This document shows, one piece after another, positions 7,649 through 15,208 of a DNA stretch of 37,472 nucleotides. The stretch covers positions 1 to 37,472 of the forward strand of contig DJEP01000019.1 of the NCBI GenBank assembly GCA_002431915.1, in the 5' to 3' direction. A model generated the notes under the pieces. It saw nothing but the letters and a program-made list of their open reading frames with translations. It was not told the DNA's origin and ran no database searches. This DNA is from Lachnospiraceae bacterium UBA5895 (lineage in GTDB: Bacteria > Bacillota > Clostridia > Lachnospirales > Lachnospiraceae). The first letter of the stretch is position 1, and every line of letters starts with the position of its first letter. The position numbers were made by a program, and so were the translations under genes.

Positions 7649-8468
7649 CCGGATAATTTAGGATGCCGGGGGCTATGGACAGAGAAGAGTAAATCTCTGC
7701 ATAGCGGCTGGGAGCGATTCCCTCCACATAATTCTGTGAAAAATTATTGGTGACACCTTTGCTTCGCAGAATGTCGATGGCTTTATTATAGGCGATGGCA
7801 GCTTCTGTTTCGGTAGTATAGCGTCCCACCAGATAATTACCACGAATATGAATGCGGACAGTATAAACGTACTGTCCGTTTTTTGTTGCGGTTTTGCGGA
7901 CACCATGATAGATATTATGGATCTCTAAATTTTCCCGCCGGAAATCCGTCGGATCGCCGTTGCGGAAACAGTAGTCCGTGCCGGGAACAGCATAACTTTG
8001 GATTCCGTAGCGGGAGGTCAGTGTGATCTGCATTCCGTAATCCGCCACAAAGTAATGATTGCCCCGGCACATGATCTTGTGAGAGGAATAATAGAACAGA
8101 TCCTCCAGATCGAATTTCAGTACATGATGGGGAGACAGATAATAGTAAAACAGCTGTTGACCCATATAGATGGGATTCCCCAGATAGATCCCGTTATCCC
8201 GGAAATTTATCAGACATACCCACTTTTCAAAAGGAAGAGGGGAAGACTGCTCATAGGACTGAAGAGTCACGGAGGAGTCGCAGGTCAGACGGATTCCCTC
8301 GGTGTATGCAAGATGGGCATTCGAAGCTTCCGGATAGCTTCCGAGACTGATATGCTTTCCATGATAAGTCAGAGAGGCACGATAATAGGCCGTCCCGTCT
8401 TTTTTGACGGCACGGAACACTCCTTTATATACTTGGTCTTTTTCACTGTTTTTTTCACTCATATTCAT
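7626..8468 (-). CDS. AP2-domain protein derived from an HNH/AP2 nuclease
   Basis: 280 residues. An N-terminal AP2-like unit (about residues 14-60: YKGVFRAVKKDG, LGSYPEASNAHLAY) and a C-terminal AP2-like unit (about 205-250: GVRKTATKNGQ, GRYTTETEAAIAYNKAID) flank a middle region. That middle region ends in RNGDPTDFRRENLEI, which resembles the second half of an HNH motif of the DHINGDPLDNRRENLRI type. The expected HNH histidines are not seen, so nuclease activity is unlikely. AP2 units in bacteria bind DNA and often accompany mobile HNH nucleases, so this may be a domesticated relative. Its 3' end overlaps the GH25 gene by 23 bases on the opposite strand. The ribosome binding site is weak, and ATG 8462 is an alternative start. 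Confidence 0.7.
   Translation of the reverse strand: MNMSEKNSEKDQVYKGVFRAVKKDGTAYYRASLTYHGKHISLGSYPEASNAHLAYTEGIRLTCDSSVTLQSYEQSSPLPFEKWVCLINFRDNGIYLGNPIYMGQQLFYYYLSPHHVLKFDLEDLFYYSSHKIMCRGNHYFVADYGMQITLTSRYGIQSYAVPGTDYCFRNGDPTDFRRENLEIHNIYHGVRKTATKNGQYVYTVRIHIRGNYLVGRYTTETEAAIAYNKAIDILRSKGVTNNFSQNYVEGIAPSRYAEIYSSLSIAPGILNYPAISPNNQ
7645..7676. other. Imperfect hairpin at the convergent gene ends
   Basis: ATAGCC (7645-7650) pairs with GGCTAT (7671-7676), with a further GG/CC pair inside and a bulge. It spans the GH25 stop codon and the last codons of the convergent AP2 gene. No T-run follows on either strand, so a terminator role is only possible. Confidence 0.25.
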
Positions 8469-8550
8469 ATACTAACATTTTTCCCGGAAGAACAACAGAT
8501 ATATTTTTCGGACGAGCTGCATAGAATGAAGTTAGAGTCTAAATAAGAAA

Positions 8551-9201
8551 ATGAGAAAGGGTAAGTTTTCAGCGATGTATAAAAAAGCTTTAAGCGGGCT
8601 GCTGACGATAAATCTGCTGTTTCTGCTGGGAGTCTTAAGCCTGTGCAGAATAGAGGAGATCGGACAGAAAATGCAGCAGACGGTGACAGAGGAACAGAAC
8701 GTAAGATGGATCCCGGCGGATCGGGAGAGTATGGTTATGGGAATCGCTTCCAGAACCTCCTCCGGGCAGAGAGTAGTGGATTGCAGTGAATTGCAGAGAA
8801 ACAGCAAATATCAGCTGACAGAAGAGGAACTGGATGTATTGCTTCGGATTGTGGAGGCGGAAGCGGGATGTGAAGATGAAGATGGGAAACTTTTGGTGGC
8901 AAATGTGATACTGAATCGATTAAATTCTCCGAAATTCCCGGACAGTATCACGGAGATTGTGTTCCAGCGGGAGAATGGCGTGGCACAATTCTCTCCGGTC
9001 TATGACGGGAGCTATGCCTGTGCGGAAGTCAGTGAGGAGACGGTGAACGCGGTGGGACGGGCTTTGGATGGAGAAGATATCTCCGACGGAGCATTGTATT
9101 TTGCAGCCAGAAAATATGCAGATGATGACAGGATGAGGTGGTTTGATGAAAAACTTACATTACTGTTCCGGTATGGAGGACATGAGTTTTTTAAAGAGTA
9201 A
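8551..9201 (+). CDS. SleB/CwlJ-type cell-wall hydrolase with membrane anchor
   Basis: 216 residues. A short basic N-terminus is followed by one membrane segment (about residues 12-32), a spacer, and a C-terminal Hydrolase_2 (SleB/CwlJ) domain from about residue 88. The domain opens with the family signature LLRIVEAEAG; E102 is the likely catalytic Glu, and the following GKLLVANVILNRL is also typical. Such enzymes cleave cortex or vegetative peptidoglycan, and SleB acts in spore germination. There is no peptidoglycan-binding repeat as in full-length SleB, so a vegetative or sporulation role cannot be separated. The ribosome binding site before ATG 8551 is weak; ATG 8575 is the alternative. It is divergent from the AP2 gene, with 82 bases between them and no clear promoter. 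Confidence 0.85.
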   Translation: MRKGKFSAMYKKALSGLLTINLLFLLGVLSLCRIEEIGQKMQQTVTEEQNVRWIPADRESMVMGIASRTSSGQRVVDCSELQRNSKYQLTEEELDVLLRIVEAEAGCEDEDGKLLVANVILNRLNSPKFPDSITEIVFQRENGVAQFSPVYDGSYACAEVSEETVNAVGRALDGEDISDGALYFAARKYADDDRMRWFDEKLTLLFRYGGHEFFKE

Positions 9202-9213
9202 GAAAATGCAAGG

Positions 9214-9262
9214 ATACTTTATCAATTCACCTTGCAACAGTGCATAAAGTATGCTATACTTT
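9214..9262 (+). promoter_or_regulatory. Threonine synthase promoter with flanking inverted repeats
   Basis: TTGCAA (9232-9237) and TATACT (9255-9260), 17 bases apart, form a good sigma-A promoter. ATACTTTAT (9214-9222) and ATAAAGTAT (9244-9252) are a perfect 9-base inverted repeat enclosing the -35 box. ATACTTT recurs at 9256-9262 over the -10 box. The arrangement looks like repressor sites, but no regulator is identified. The start near 9267 gives a leader of about 53 bases, too short for a T-box. Confidence 0.6.
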
Positions 9263-9319
9263 TACGAAATTACAGGTGGATCATCATCCATAGATACATA
9301 TAGATACGGAGGAGAGGAA

Positions 9320-10807
9320 ATGGAAGTAATTTATCGCAGTACACGCAGCAACAGCGCACCGGTAACCGCATCACAGGCGATCCTGAAGGGATTATCCGAT
9401 GACGGAGGATTGTTTGTACCGGATCATATCCCTGCGTTGGACAAGAGTCTTAAGGAACTTGCGGGAATGACTTATCAGCAGGTTGCATATGAAGTTATGA
9501 AATTATTCCTGACGGATTTCACGGAAGAAGAACTGAAGAACTGTATTAACAGCGCTTATGATTCCAAGTTTGATACAGACAAAATTGCTCCGCTTGTGAA
9601 GGCAGACGATGCATATTATCTGGAACTGTTCCATGGATCCACCATTGCTTTTAAGGATATGGCACTTTCCATTTTACCTCATCTGATGATCACTTCTGCC
9701 CGCAAGAACAATATCAAGAACGAGATCGTGATCCTGACCGCTACCTCCGGTGATACCGGCAAGGCAGCCCTGGCAGGTTTTGCAGATGTAAAGGGCACCC
9801 GTATCATTGTATTTTACCCGAAGAACGGTGTCAGCCCGATTCAGGAGAAGCAGATGGTGACCCAGAAGGGCGCCAATACCTTCGTAGTAGGTATTCACGG
9901 CAACTTTGACGATGCCCAGACCGGCGTGAAGAAGATTTTCTCCGACAAGGAACTGGCAAAAGAGATGGATGAGAAGGGCTTCCAGTTCTCCTCAGCGAAT
10001 TCTATTAATATCGGACGTCTGGTACCTCAGATCTGCTATTACGTGTACGCTTATGCACAGTTATTAAAAGATGGTAAGATCGCAGAGGGCGAAAAGATCA
10101 ACGTCGTAGTTCCCACCGGTAACTTCGGTAACATTCTGGCAGCATTTTATGCGAAGAATATGGGACTACCCATTGACAAGCTGATCTGCGCTTCCAATGA
10201 CAATAAGGTACTGTATGATTTCTTCCGTACAGGAACCTATGACCGTAACAGAGAGTTCGTGCTGACGACGTCTCCTTCCATGGATATTCTGATTTCCAGT
10301 AACTTAGAGCGTCTGATCTACCGTATTGCAGGTAATGATGCGGATAAGAATAGAGAGCTTATGAGTGCACTGACCGGCAACGGTAAATACGAGATCACCG
10401 AAGACATGAAGACACAGTTAGCTGACTTCTATGGCAATTTTGCAAGCGAGGCAGAGACTGCGGCAGAGATCCGCCGTCTGTATGAGAAGTGCGGCTATGT
10501 GATCGATACCCATACCGCAGTAGCTTCCGCAGTATACGGAAAATATGTGGCAGAGACCGGGGATCACAAGACCACCGTCATTGCTTCTACCGCAAGCCCC
10601 TTCAAGTTCACCAGAAGCGTCATGGATGCGATTGACACCAAATATGATGTGATGGGCGATTTTGAACTGGTGGATGAATTGTCTAAGATCGCAAAGGTGA
10701 AAGTACCGAATGCTATCGAAGAAATCCGTACCGCACCGGTACTTCACGATACCCAGTGTGATGTGGACAAAATGAAAGATACCGTAAAAGGTTTCCTTGG
10801 CATGTAA
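9320..10807 (+). CDS. thrC: Threonine synthase
   Basis: 495 residues. PLP enzyme that converts O-phosphohomoserine to threonine and phosphate in the cytoplasm. The N-terminal signature YRSTRSN, with GLSDDGGLFVP, is typical of the long (E. coli/yeast-like) class. The PLP lysine is K112 in HGSTIAFKDMA, and the TATSGDTGKAAL motif holds the phosphate loop. The start at ATG 9320 is set by GGAGGAG five bases upstream; the longer ORF from 9251 would include the -10 box. No other threonine gene lies next to it. It has its own promoter and an intrinsic terminator, so it appears to be a single-gene unit. Confidence 0.96.
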   Translation: MEVIYRSTRSNSAPVTASQAILKGLSDDGGLFVPDHIPALDKSLKELAGMTYQQVAYEVMKLFLTDFTEEELKNCINSAYDSKFDTDKIAPLVKADDAYYLELFHGSTIAFKDMALSILPHLMITSARKNNIKNEIVILTATSGDTGKAALAGFADVKGTRIIVFYPKNGVSPIQEKQMVTQKGANTFVVGIHGNFDDAQTGVKKIFSDKELAKEMDEKGFQFSSANSINIGRLVPQICYYVYAYAQLLKDGKIAEGEKINVVVPTGNFGNILAAFYAKNMGLPIDKLICASNDNKVLYDFFRTGTYDRNREFVLTTSPSMDILISSNLERLIYRIAGNDADKNRELMSALTGNGKYEITEDMKTQLADFYGNFASEAETAAEIRRLYEKCGYVIDTHTAVASAVYGKYVAETGDHKTTVIASTASPFKFTRSVMDAIDTKYDVMGDFELVDELSKIAKVKVPNAIEEIRTAPVLHDTQCDVDKMKDTVKGFLGM

Positions 10808-10830
10808 TGCTTCCGAGAAGATAAGACTTT

Positions 10831-10864
10831 GAGAATCCCTCTTTGTGTGAGGGATTCTCTTTTT
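10831..10864 (+). terminator. Intrinsic terminator of thrC
   Basis: Perfect 11-bp stem: GAGAATCCCTC (10831-10841) and GAGGGATTCTC (10849-10859) with a 7-base loop, followed by TTTTT. It stands 23 bases after the thrC stop codon and 10 bases before the end of the convergent cotJC. The minus-strand side lacks a T-run, so it mainly serves thrC. Confidence 0.93.
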
Positions 10865-10873
10865 ATGACACTG

Positions 10874-11488
10874 TTAATTATCGCAGGAATCACAGCGGTC
10901 GAAGCCGGGGTTAAAGGCATAGAAGTTCTTGGAGTTCAGGTGATCCTGCGCTATGCGGAGGGCTTCCCCAAAACGCTGGTAATGGACGATCTCACGGGCA
11001 CGGAGGAACTTGATTGGCTCGCAGACATCCGGGTCTTTGATGAGACGTAAGATATTGTCGTAGGTGGAACGGGCTTTCTGCTCCGCAGCCATGTCTTCGT
11101 GCAGATCGGTGATGATATCCCCCTTTACCTGGAATTCACAGGCGTTGAAAGGGACACCGCCCGCTGCCTGGGGCCAGACACCGATGGTATGATCCACGTA
11201 GTAGTTGGCGAAGCCGCTTTTCTCGATTTCTTCCATGGAGAGGTCGCGGGTCAGCTGATGAACAATGGTGGCTACCATCTCGAGGTGCGCGAGTTCTTCG
11301 GTTCCAATGTCTGTCAACAGTCCTGCCACTTCCTTAAAGGGCATGGAATACCGTTGGGACAGGTAGCGCATGCTGGCACCCATTTCACCGTCCGGTCCGC
11401 CGTACTGGGAGATGATGACCTGCGCCAGTTTGGCGTTGGCTTCTTTGATATTTACCGGGAATTGTAATCTTTTTTCATAGCTCCACAT
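10874..11488 (-). CDS. cotJC: Spore coat protein CotJC, manganese-catalase family
   Basis: 204 residues. A ferritin-like four-helix protein of the manganese catalase family. Metal-ligand motifs are visible: an early E (GPDGEMGA), EELAHLEMV, EDMAAEQKARSTY and REIVHYQRFGEAL. CotJC is a spore coat component in Bacillus and clostridia. A real catalase activity is possible because the ligands are kept. The tail DRCDSCDN is Cys-containing, as in clostridial relatives. The start codon overlaps the cotJB stop (TGATG). It is the last gene of the cotJABC operon, and its end faces thrC. Confidence 0.95.
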   Translation of the reverse strand: MWSYEKRLQFPVNIKEANAKLAQVIISQYGGPDGEMGASMRYLSQRYSMPFKEVAGLLTDIGTEELAHLEMVATIVHQLTRDLSMEEIEKSGFANYYVDHTIGVWPQAAGGVPFNACEFQVKGDIITDLHEDMAAEQKARSTYDNILRLIKDPDVCEPIKFLRAREIVHYQRFGEALRIAQDHLNSKNFYAFNPGFDRCDSCDN

Positions 11489-11742
11489 CAGTTACAACCT
11501 CCTTCCCAGGGGAGAGGGGCATCGCCCCAGCGCCATTTATTGTTACTTTCGGCGAGATCCTTGCGCAGAGGGTAATATTCTCTGGAGAATTCCCGTTCCA
11601 TCTGTGTCTTGATTCTGGCGTAGTGGTTGAAATATTCCATGGCATTCCGGTCCGTAGGGTGGGTGTCCAGATACAGCATCAGATCTGTCAGGACGAAATC
11701 AGCGATGCCAATGTCATGCAGCATTTTTTCTTCGCTGTTCAT
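11488..11742 (-). CDS. cotJB: Spore coat protein CotJB
   Basis: 84 residues, a small soluble spore-coat protein. The C-terminal KWRWGDAPLPWEGGC and the central YLDTHPTD are recognisable CotJB features. ATG 11742 is preferred over ATG 11751: it forms an ATGA overlap with the cotJA stop codon and has GGAAGGAG nine bases upstream, whereas ATG 11751 touches the ribosome binding site. CotJB is needed with CotJA and CotJC for coat assembly in Bacillus subtilis. Confidence 0.92.
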   Translation of the reverse strand: MNSEEKMLHDIGIADFVLTDLMLYLDTHPTDRNAMEYFNHYARIKTQMEREFSREYYPLRKDLAESNNKWRWGDAPLPWEGGCN

Positions 11743-11909
11743 TTCACACATCTCCTTCCTGTAAAGGGTTTGTTAAGCTCAGGAAAAATAGTACCGGCCT
11801 GGTAGCCTTTTTCCAGATTCTCATACATTTTGGTGAAATGCTGCCAGGGAACATAAGCCATGGCAAGAGAATATTTTTCAAAATGTTCCTCGAAAGAATA
11901 ATCTTTCAT
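11739..11909 (-). CDS. cotJA: Spore coat associated protein CotJA (short, 56 residues)
   Basis: A small gene read directly from the minus strand. The protein begins MKDYSFEEHFEKY, contains LAMAYVPWQHF and GTIFPELNKPF, and ends GRRCVK. The AMAYVPWQ and GTxFPELxKPF segments are the CotJA signatures. It ends in an ATGA overlap with cotJB, so the whole cotJABC operon is coupled. It is somewhat shorter than the Bacillus protein of about 80 residues. AAAGGA lies 12 bases before the ATG, which is a long spacing. Confidence 0.9.
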   Translation of the reverse strand: MKDYSFEEHFEKYSLAMAYVPWQHFTKMYENLEKGYQAGTIFPELNKPFTGRRCVK

Positions 11910-11947
11910 AGCAATCAGCAGTCCTTTCCGTAAAAAAGCGTTTGTTA

Positions 11948-11974
11948 TATGGTATGAACAGGAAAGAAAAGAGT
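11948..11974 (-). promoter_or_regulatory. Mother-cell sigma (SigE/SigK-like) promoter of cotJABC
   Basis: On the minus strand, CATACCATA (11956-11948) fits the SigK -10 pattern CATAnnnTA. An AC dinucleotide sits 16 bases upstream (11974-11973), as expected for SigK. The first eight bases also resemble the SigE -10 box CATACAAT. It lies 38 bases before cotJA. In B. subtilis cotJ is under SigE; which factor acts here is not decided. Confidence 0.5.
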
Positions 11975-11988
11975 GCGTATCTGTGAAT

Positions 11989-12025
11989 GATACAAAATGG
12001 ATACAATTCGGAGTTACAGTATAAG
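11989..12025 (+). promoter_or_regulatory. Candidate autoregulatory box and promoter of the two-component operon
   Basis: GATACAA occurs at 11989-11995 and again at 12000-12006, eleven bases apart, one helical turn. OmpR/PhoB-family regulators bind such direct repeats. A -10 box TATAAG (12020-12025) has no good -35 box; the expected place (11997-12002) is covered by the second repeat, as in activator-dependent promoters. An alternative -10 is TACAAT at 12002. Confidence 0.4.
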
Positions 12026-12053
12026 AAAATACATAGGATGAGGGGCAAAAGAA

Positions 12054-12716
12054 ATGTTTAAGATATTAATTGCGGAAGATGAAGAACCCATCGCCAATCT
12101 GATCCGGATCAATCTGACAAGGGCAGGATATCTGTGCACCTGGGCACCGGATGGAAAAAGCGCGGCGGATCTTATGGAACGGGAGAAGTATGACCTGGCG
12201 CTGTTAGATATCATGCTTCCGGGGATCAACGGCTATGAGCTGATGGATTATGCGAGAGCCTGCGAACTCCCGGTGATCTTCCTGACAGCGTTGGGATCTA
12301 CGGAGCATAAGGTCAAGGGGCTGCGGATGGGGGCGGATGATTACCTGCCCAAGCCCTTTGAGATCGTAGAACTGCTGGCAAGAGTGGAGGCAGTCCTGCG
12401 CAGATATCATAAGACGGAGACAGTCATCCGGGCTTGTAATGTGACTATCGACACGGCATCCCACCGGGTGACTTTGGACGGGGAAGAAATCTATCTGACA
12501 CCGAAGGAATTCGATCTGCTGCTGTTGTTTGCAAGGAATAAAAACAGGGCGTTGTACCGGGAGACCATATACGAGACCGTATGGGGCGGCGAATATATGG
12601 GACAGAGCCGGACTGTGGATCTGCATGTACAGCGGCTGAAGAAAAAGTTACACTGGGAAGACAGAATCGTAGCGGTATATAAAGTGGGGTATCGTTTGAA
12701 TGAAGTTCACGCATAA
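12054..12716 (+). CDS. OmpR-family response regulator
   Basis: 220 residues. The receiver domain (about 1-118) has acidic residues E8 and D9, phosphoacceptor D52 in LLDIMLP, T78 and K100 in YLPKPFE. The winged-helix DNA-binding domain (about 125-217) is of the OmpR/PhoB type, with LTPKEFDLLLLFARN and RTVDLHVQRLKKKL. GAGGGG is 8 bases before the ATG. The last 17 bases overlap the histidine kinase gene, so the two are coupled. The target genes are unknown; a GATACAA repeat upstream suggests autoregulation. Confidence 0.94.
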   Translation: MFKILIAEDEEPIANLIRINLTRAGYLCTWAPDGKSAADLMEREKYDLALLDIMLPGINGYELMDYARACELPVIFLTALGSTEHKVKGLRMGADDYLPKPFEIVELLARVEAVLRRYHKTETVIRACNVTIDTASHRVTLDGEEIYLTPKEFDLLLLFARNKNRALYRETIYETVWGGEYMGQSRTVDLHVQRLKKKLHWEDRIVAVYKVGYRLNEVHA

Positions 12717-14175
12717 ATTATTCTTTTCCATCACGGCACTCCTTACGGCAGCCTTCATGCTCTTCGGCAGTTTCATGCTGGCTTCCTATTTTAACCGGAT
12801 GCTGGAACGGGAGACGGAGCAGGGAAGACGGGAAAACCTTCTTTTCCAGACCATCTACGACATGGTGTACCAGAACATGGAAAAATACGGAGCGGAGTTT
12901 GCGGGGATACAGGCAGGAAACTCTGCAACAGAACGGATGACGGATCAGAACGGTACAGAATGTATGATTCTTAAAACGGATGGCACGGTCACTCTGGCGG
13001 GCAGCCTGAAGCTGTCACAGGAGGAGATTGGGCAGCTTGCGGAAGCAATGATCCGGGATATGGAGCCTGGTGCGAACCAGGTCTACGGTGTCCGTAAGGT
13101 GGGAACGGACTATTATCTGCTCAGCATCATTGCAGATCAGCCGACAGATACGGCGGAGACGGTGTATTTGGGGATTTTGAAGGATCTGAGCAGCATTTAC
13201 GCAGAAAGAAGCAATATGATGCGGCAATATGGAATCGCACTGGCAGGCTTAACTGTAATCGGTGGTCTGGCAGCTTTTCTGCTGTCCAGATATCTGACCC
13301 GTCCCATAGAGCAGCTAAACCGCACAGTGGGAAGAATCGCCGAGGGGAATCTGGAGAAGAGAGCATCCTATCAGGGAACGGACGAGATCGGAGAACTGTC
13401 CCGGAGCTTTAACCGGATGACGGATCAGCTGGTGCGTCAGATGGAGGAAAAAGAGCTGGAAGCAAAACAGAAGGAGGATTTTACGGCGGCATTTGCCCAC
13501 GAACTCAAGACTCCCTTAACCTCCATCATCGGATATGCGGATATGCTGAATTCCTATGAACTGACGGAACAGGAGCGGGGTGAGGCAGCCTATTATATTT
13601 TCAGTCAGGGAAAACGGCTGGAGAGTCTGTCCCACAAATTACTGGAACTGGTGGGAATGGACCGTCAGGAAATGGAATTAAAAAAGATCCAGACCAGAGA
13701 ATTGGAAGAAAATATACGGGATTCCATGCGGATCCCATTTGAACGCAAAGGAATCCGGGGAAAGATCGACCTGGAAAAAGGATTGATCCGGGGGGATCGG
13801 GATTTGCTTTTATCACTGTTATATAATCTGCTGGATAATGCCGTGAAGGCGGTGGAAGAAGGCGGATTTATTCTGATGAAGGGAAGGAAGCTTCCCCAGG
13901 GCTATGAGATCAAGGTCGTGGACAACGGCAGAGGAATCCCACAGGAAGAGATTGCGAGGATCACGGAGGCTTTTTATATGGTGGATAAGTCCAGATCCCG
14001 TAAGGAGGGCGGAGCCGGTATCGGAATGGCTCTCTGTCAGAAGATCATTACCTTACATCAGGGGGAACTGAAGATTGACAGCAAGCTTGGAGAAGGAACT
14101 GTGATGCGTCTGTATTTTCCGGAGAAAGTACAGAAAAAGACTGGAAGCACTAAGAAAGAGCAAGACAGAATATGA
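12700..14175 (+). CDS. Sensor histidine kinase
   Basis: 491 residues. The first membrane segment is at about residues 7-29, an extracytoplasmic sensor region at about 30-175, and the second membrane segment at about 178-197. A HAMP linker follows (about 198-250), then the HisKA dimerisation domain with phosphorylated H267 in FAHELKTPLTS. The ATPase domain has the N box (LLYNLLDNAVKAV), G1 (VVDNGRGIP) and G2 (GGAGIGMALC). The sensor part has no domain I recognise. It is the partner of the regulator just upstream, and its stop overlaps the next gene by 4 bases. Confidence 0.94.
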   Translation: MKFTHKLFFSITALLTAAFMLFGSFMLASYFNRMLERETEQGRRENLLFQTIYDMVYQNMEKYGAEFAGIQAGNSATERMTDQNGTECMILKTDGTVTLAGSLKLSQEEIGQLAEAMIRDMEPGANQVYGVRKVGTDYYLLSIIADQPTDTAETVYLGILKDLSSIYAERSNMMRQYGIALAGLTVIGGLAAFLLSRYLTRPIEQLNRTVGRIAEGNLEKRASYQGTDEIGELSRSFNRMTDQLVRQMEEKELEAKQKEDFTAAFAHELKTPLTSIIGYADMLNSYELTEQERGEAAYYIFSQGKRLESLSHKLLELVGMDRQEMELKKIQTRELEENIRDSMRIPFERKGIRGKIDLEKGLIRGDRDLLLSLLYNLLDNAVKAVEEGGFILMKGRKLPQGYEIKVVDNGRGIPQEEIARITEAFYMVDKSRSRKEGGAGIGMALCQKIITLHQGELKIDSKLGEGTVMRLYFPEKVQKKTGSTKKEQDRI

Positions 14176-15116
14176 AAAAACAAGGGAAAAGGAATCATCG
14201 GAATTTACTGCTATGTATGGGCGGACTGCTCCTGCTGATCGTGTTTGCGTTCGCGGGACCGGAACTGTTACTGCAATTACAGGATAAAAGCAGATTGACC
14301 CGGTCAGTCAGCATAGCAAATGCCGGAACAGACTACACGGTCTGGAAGGAAGACTATGAGACGGACACGGTAAGGAGGCTTCAAAATCTGGCAGACGGCA
14401 TCGCTGCGGGAAAACAGTATTATGCCTCGGAGGAGGCGTATGAGGCGACGACTGATGGGGATATCTATGATCTTCTGGATAAATATATTTTAAGTACGGA
14501 ATGGAATTATATTTTTCAGGACATGGGAATGATCCCTGAGGATTATTTTTACCAATATCTGGATATGGATCACATTTCCATTAAAAGATATATTCTGTAT
14601 GATGAGAAGCTGACGGACGGTGTGGCAATCATGGCATATGACATCTGCGTGAAACAACAGGATCCGGAGGACACCGGAGTCAGCATAGAATGTATCGTGG
14701 ATTCCGAGACCGCGACCCTCTATGCCATGAAGGTCGTTCTGGAAAATGAGACGGAAACCGTCACCTGGGATGACATTGGTGCGGATGCTCCTTATTATTT
14801 TATCACCGATTATATGCAGTCCTACTTGAGCGATTATAATTCCGACACCTATATTGAGATCCGGGGCGATGGACAGACGGATGTCAATACACAGATCCTG
14901 TTGGACAAAGAGGCAAAAAAAGAAGCGAAGGCGCGGACGACTTACGCATCCGACACCGGAGAGTTCATTTATGATCTGGACTACGGAGAGAACAAACTGC
15001 ACCTTCTCGTATCACTGTTAAATGCTTCCGAAGGACAGCTGGAAAAGGGATGCGGGTATCTGTTCGGCATTCGGGAAATCGCGGAAAAGATCCCGGATTT
15101 TCTGCCGGATATTTAG
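14172..15116 (+). CDS. Unknown membrane-anchored extracytoplasmic protein of the two-component operon
   Basis: 314 residues, not recognised. A basic N-terminus (KKQGKRNHR) and one hydrophobic segment (about residues 11-32) without a lipobox Cys suggest a signal anchor. The rest is acidic and polar, rich in Tyr and Asp, and should lie outside the membrane. A Lys/Ala-rich patch (LLDKEAKKEAKART) lies at about residue 245. The ATG overlaps the kinase stop (ATGA), so it is produced together with the kinase. That coupling suggests it serves as an accessory or signal input for the sensor. This is inferred from position only. Confidence 0.6.
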   Translation: MKKQGKRNHRNLLLCMGGLLLLIVFAFAGPELLLQLQDKSRLTRSVSIANAGTDYTVWKEDYETDTVRRLQNLADGIAAGKQYYASEEAYEATTDGDIYDLLDKYILSTEWNYIFQDMGMIPEDYFYQYLDMDHISIKRYILYDEKLTDGVAIMAYDICVKQQDPEDTGVSIECIVDSETATLYAMKVVLENETETVTWDDIGADAPYYFITDYMQSYLSDYNSDTYIEIRGDGQTDVNTQILLDKEAKKEAKARTTYASDTGEFIYDLDYGENKLHLLVSLLNASEGQLEKGCGYLFGIREIAEKIPDFLPDI

Positions 15117-15208
15117 ATGTCACGGAATCCGGTAAAACAGCCGGACAGCGGTATAAAATAGAAAAATATGGAATATAGTTTAGAAAAATAAGTCAGGGAG
15201 ACAGACTT

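Noticed and set aside
7626..8468. AP2 domains as a sign of plant contamination
   Set aside because: AP2 units are also well known in bacterial and phage HNH proteins, and the gene sits between bacterial genes with the same composition.
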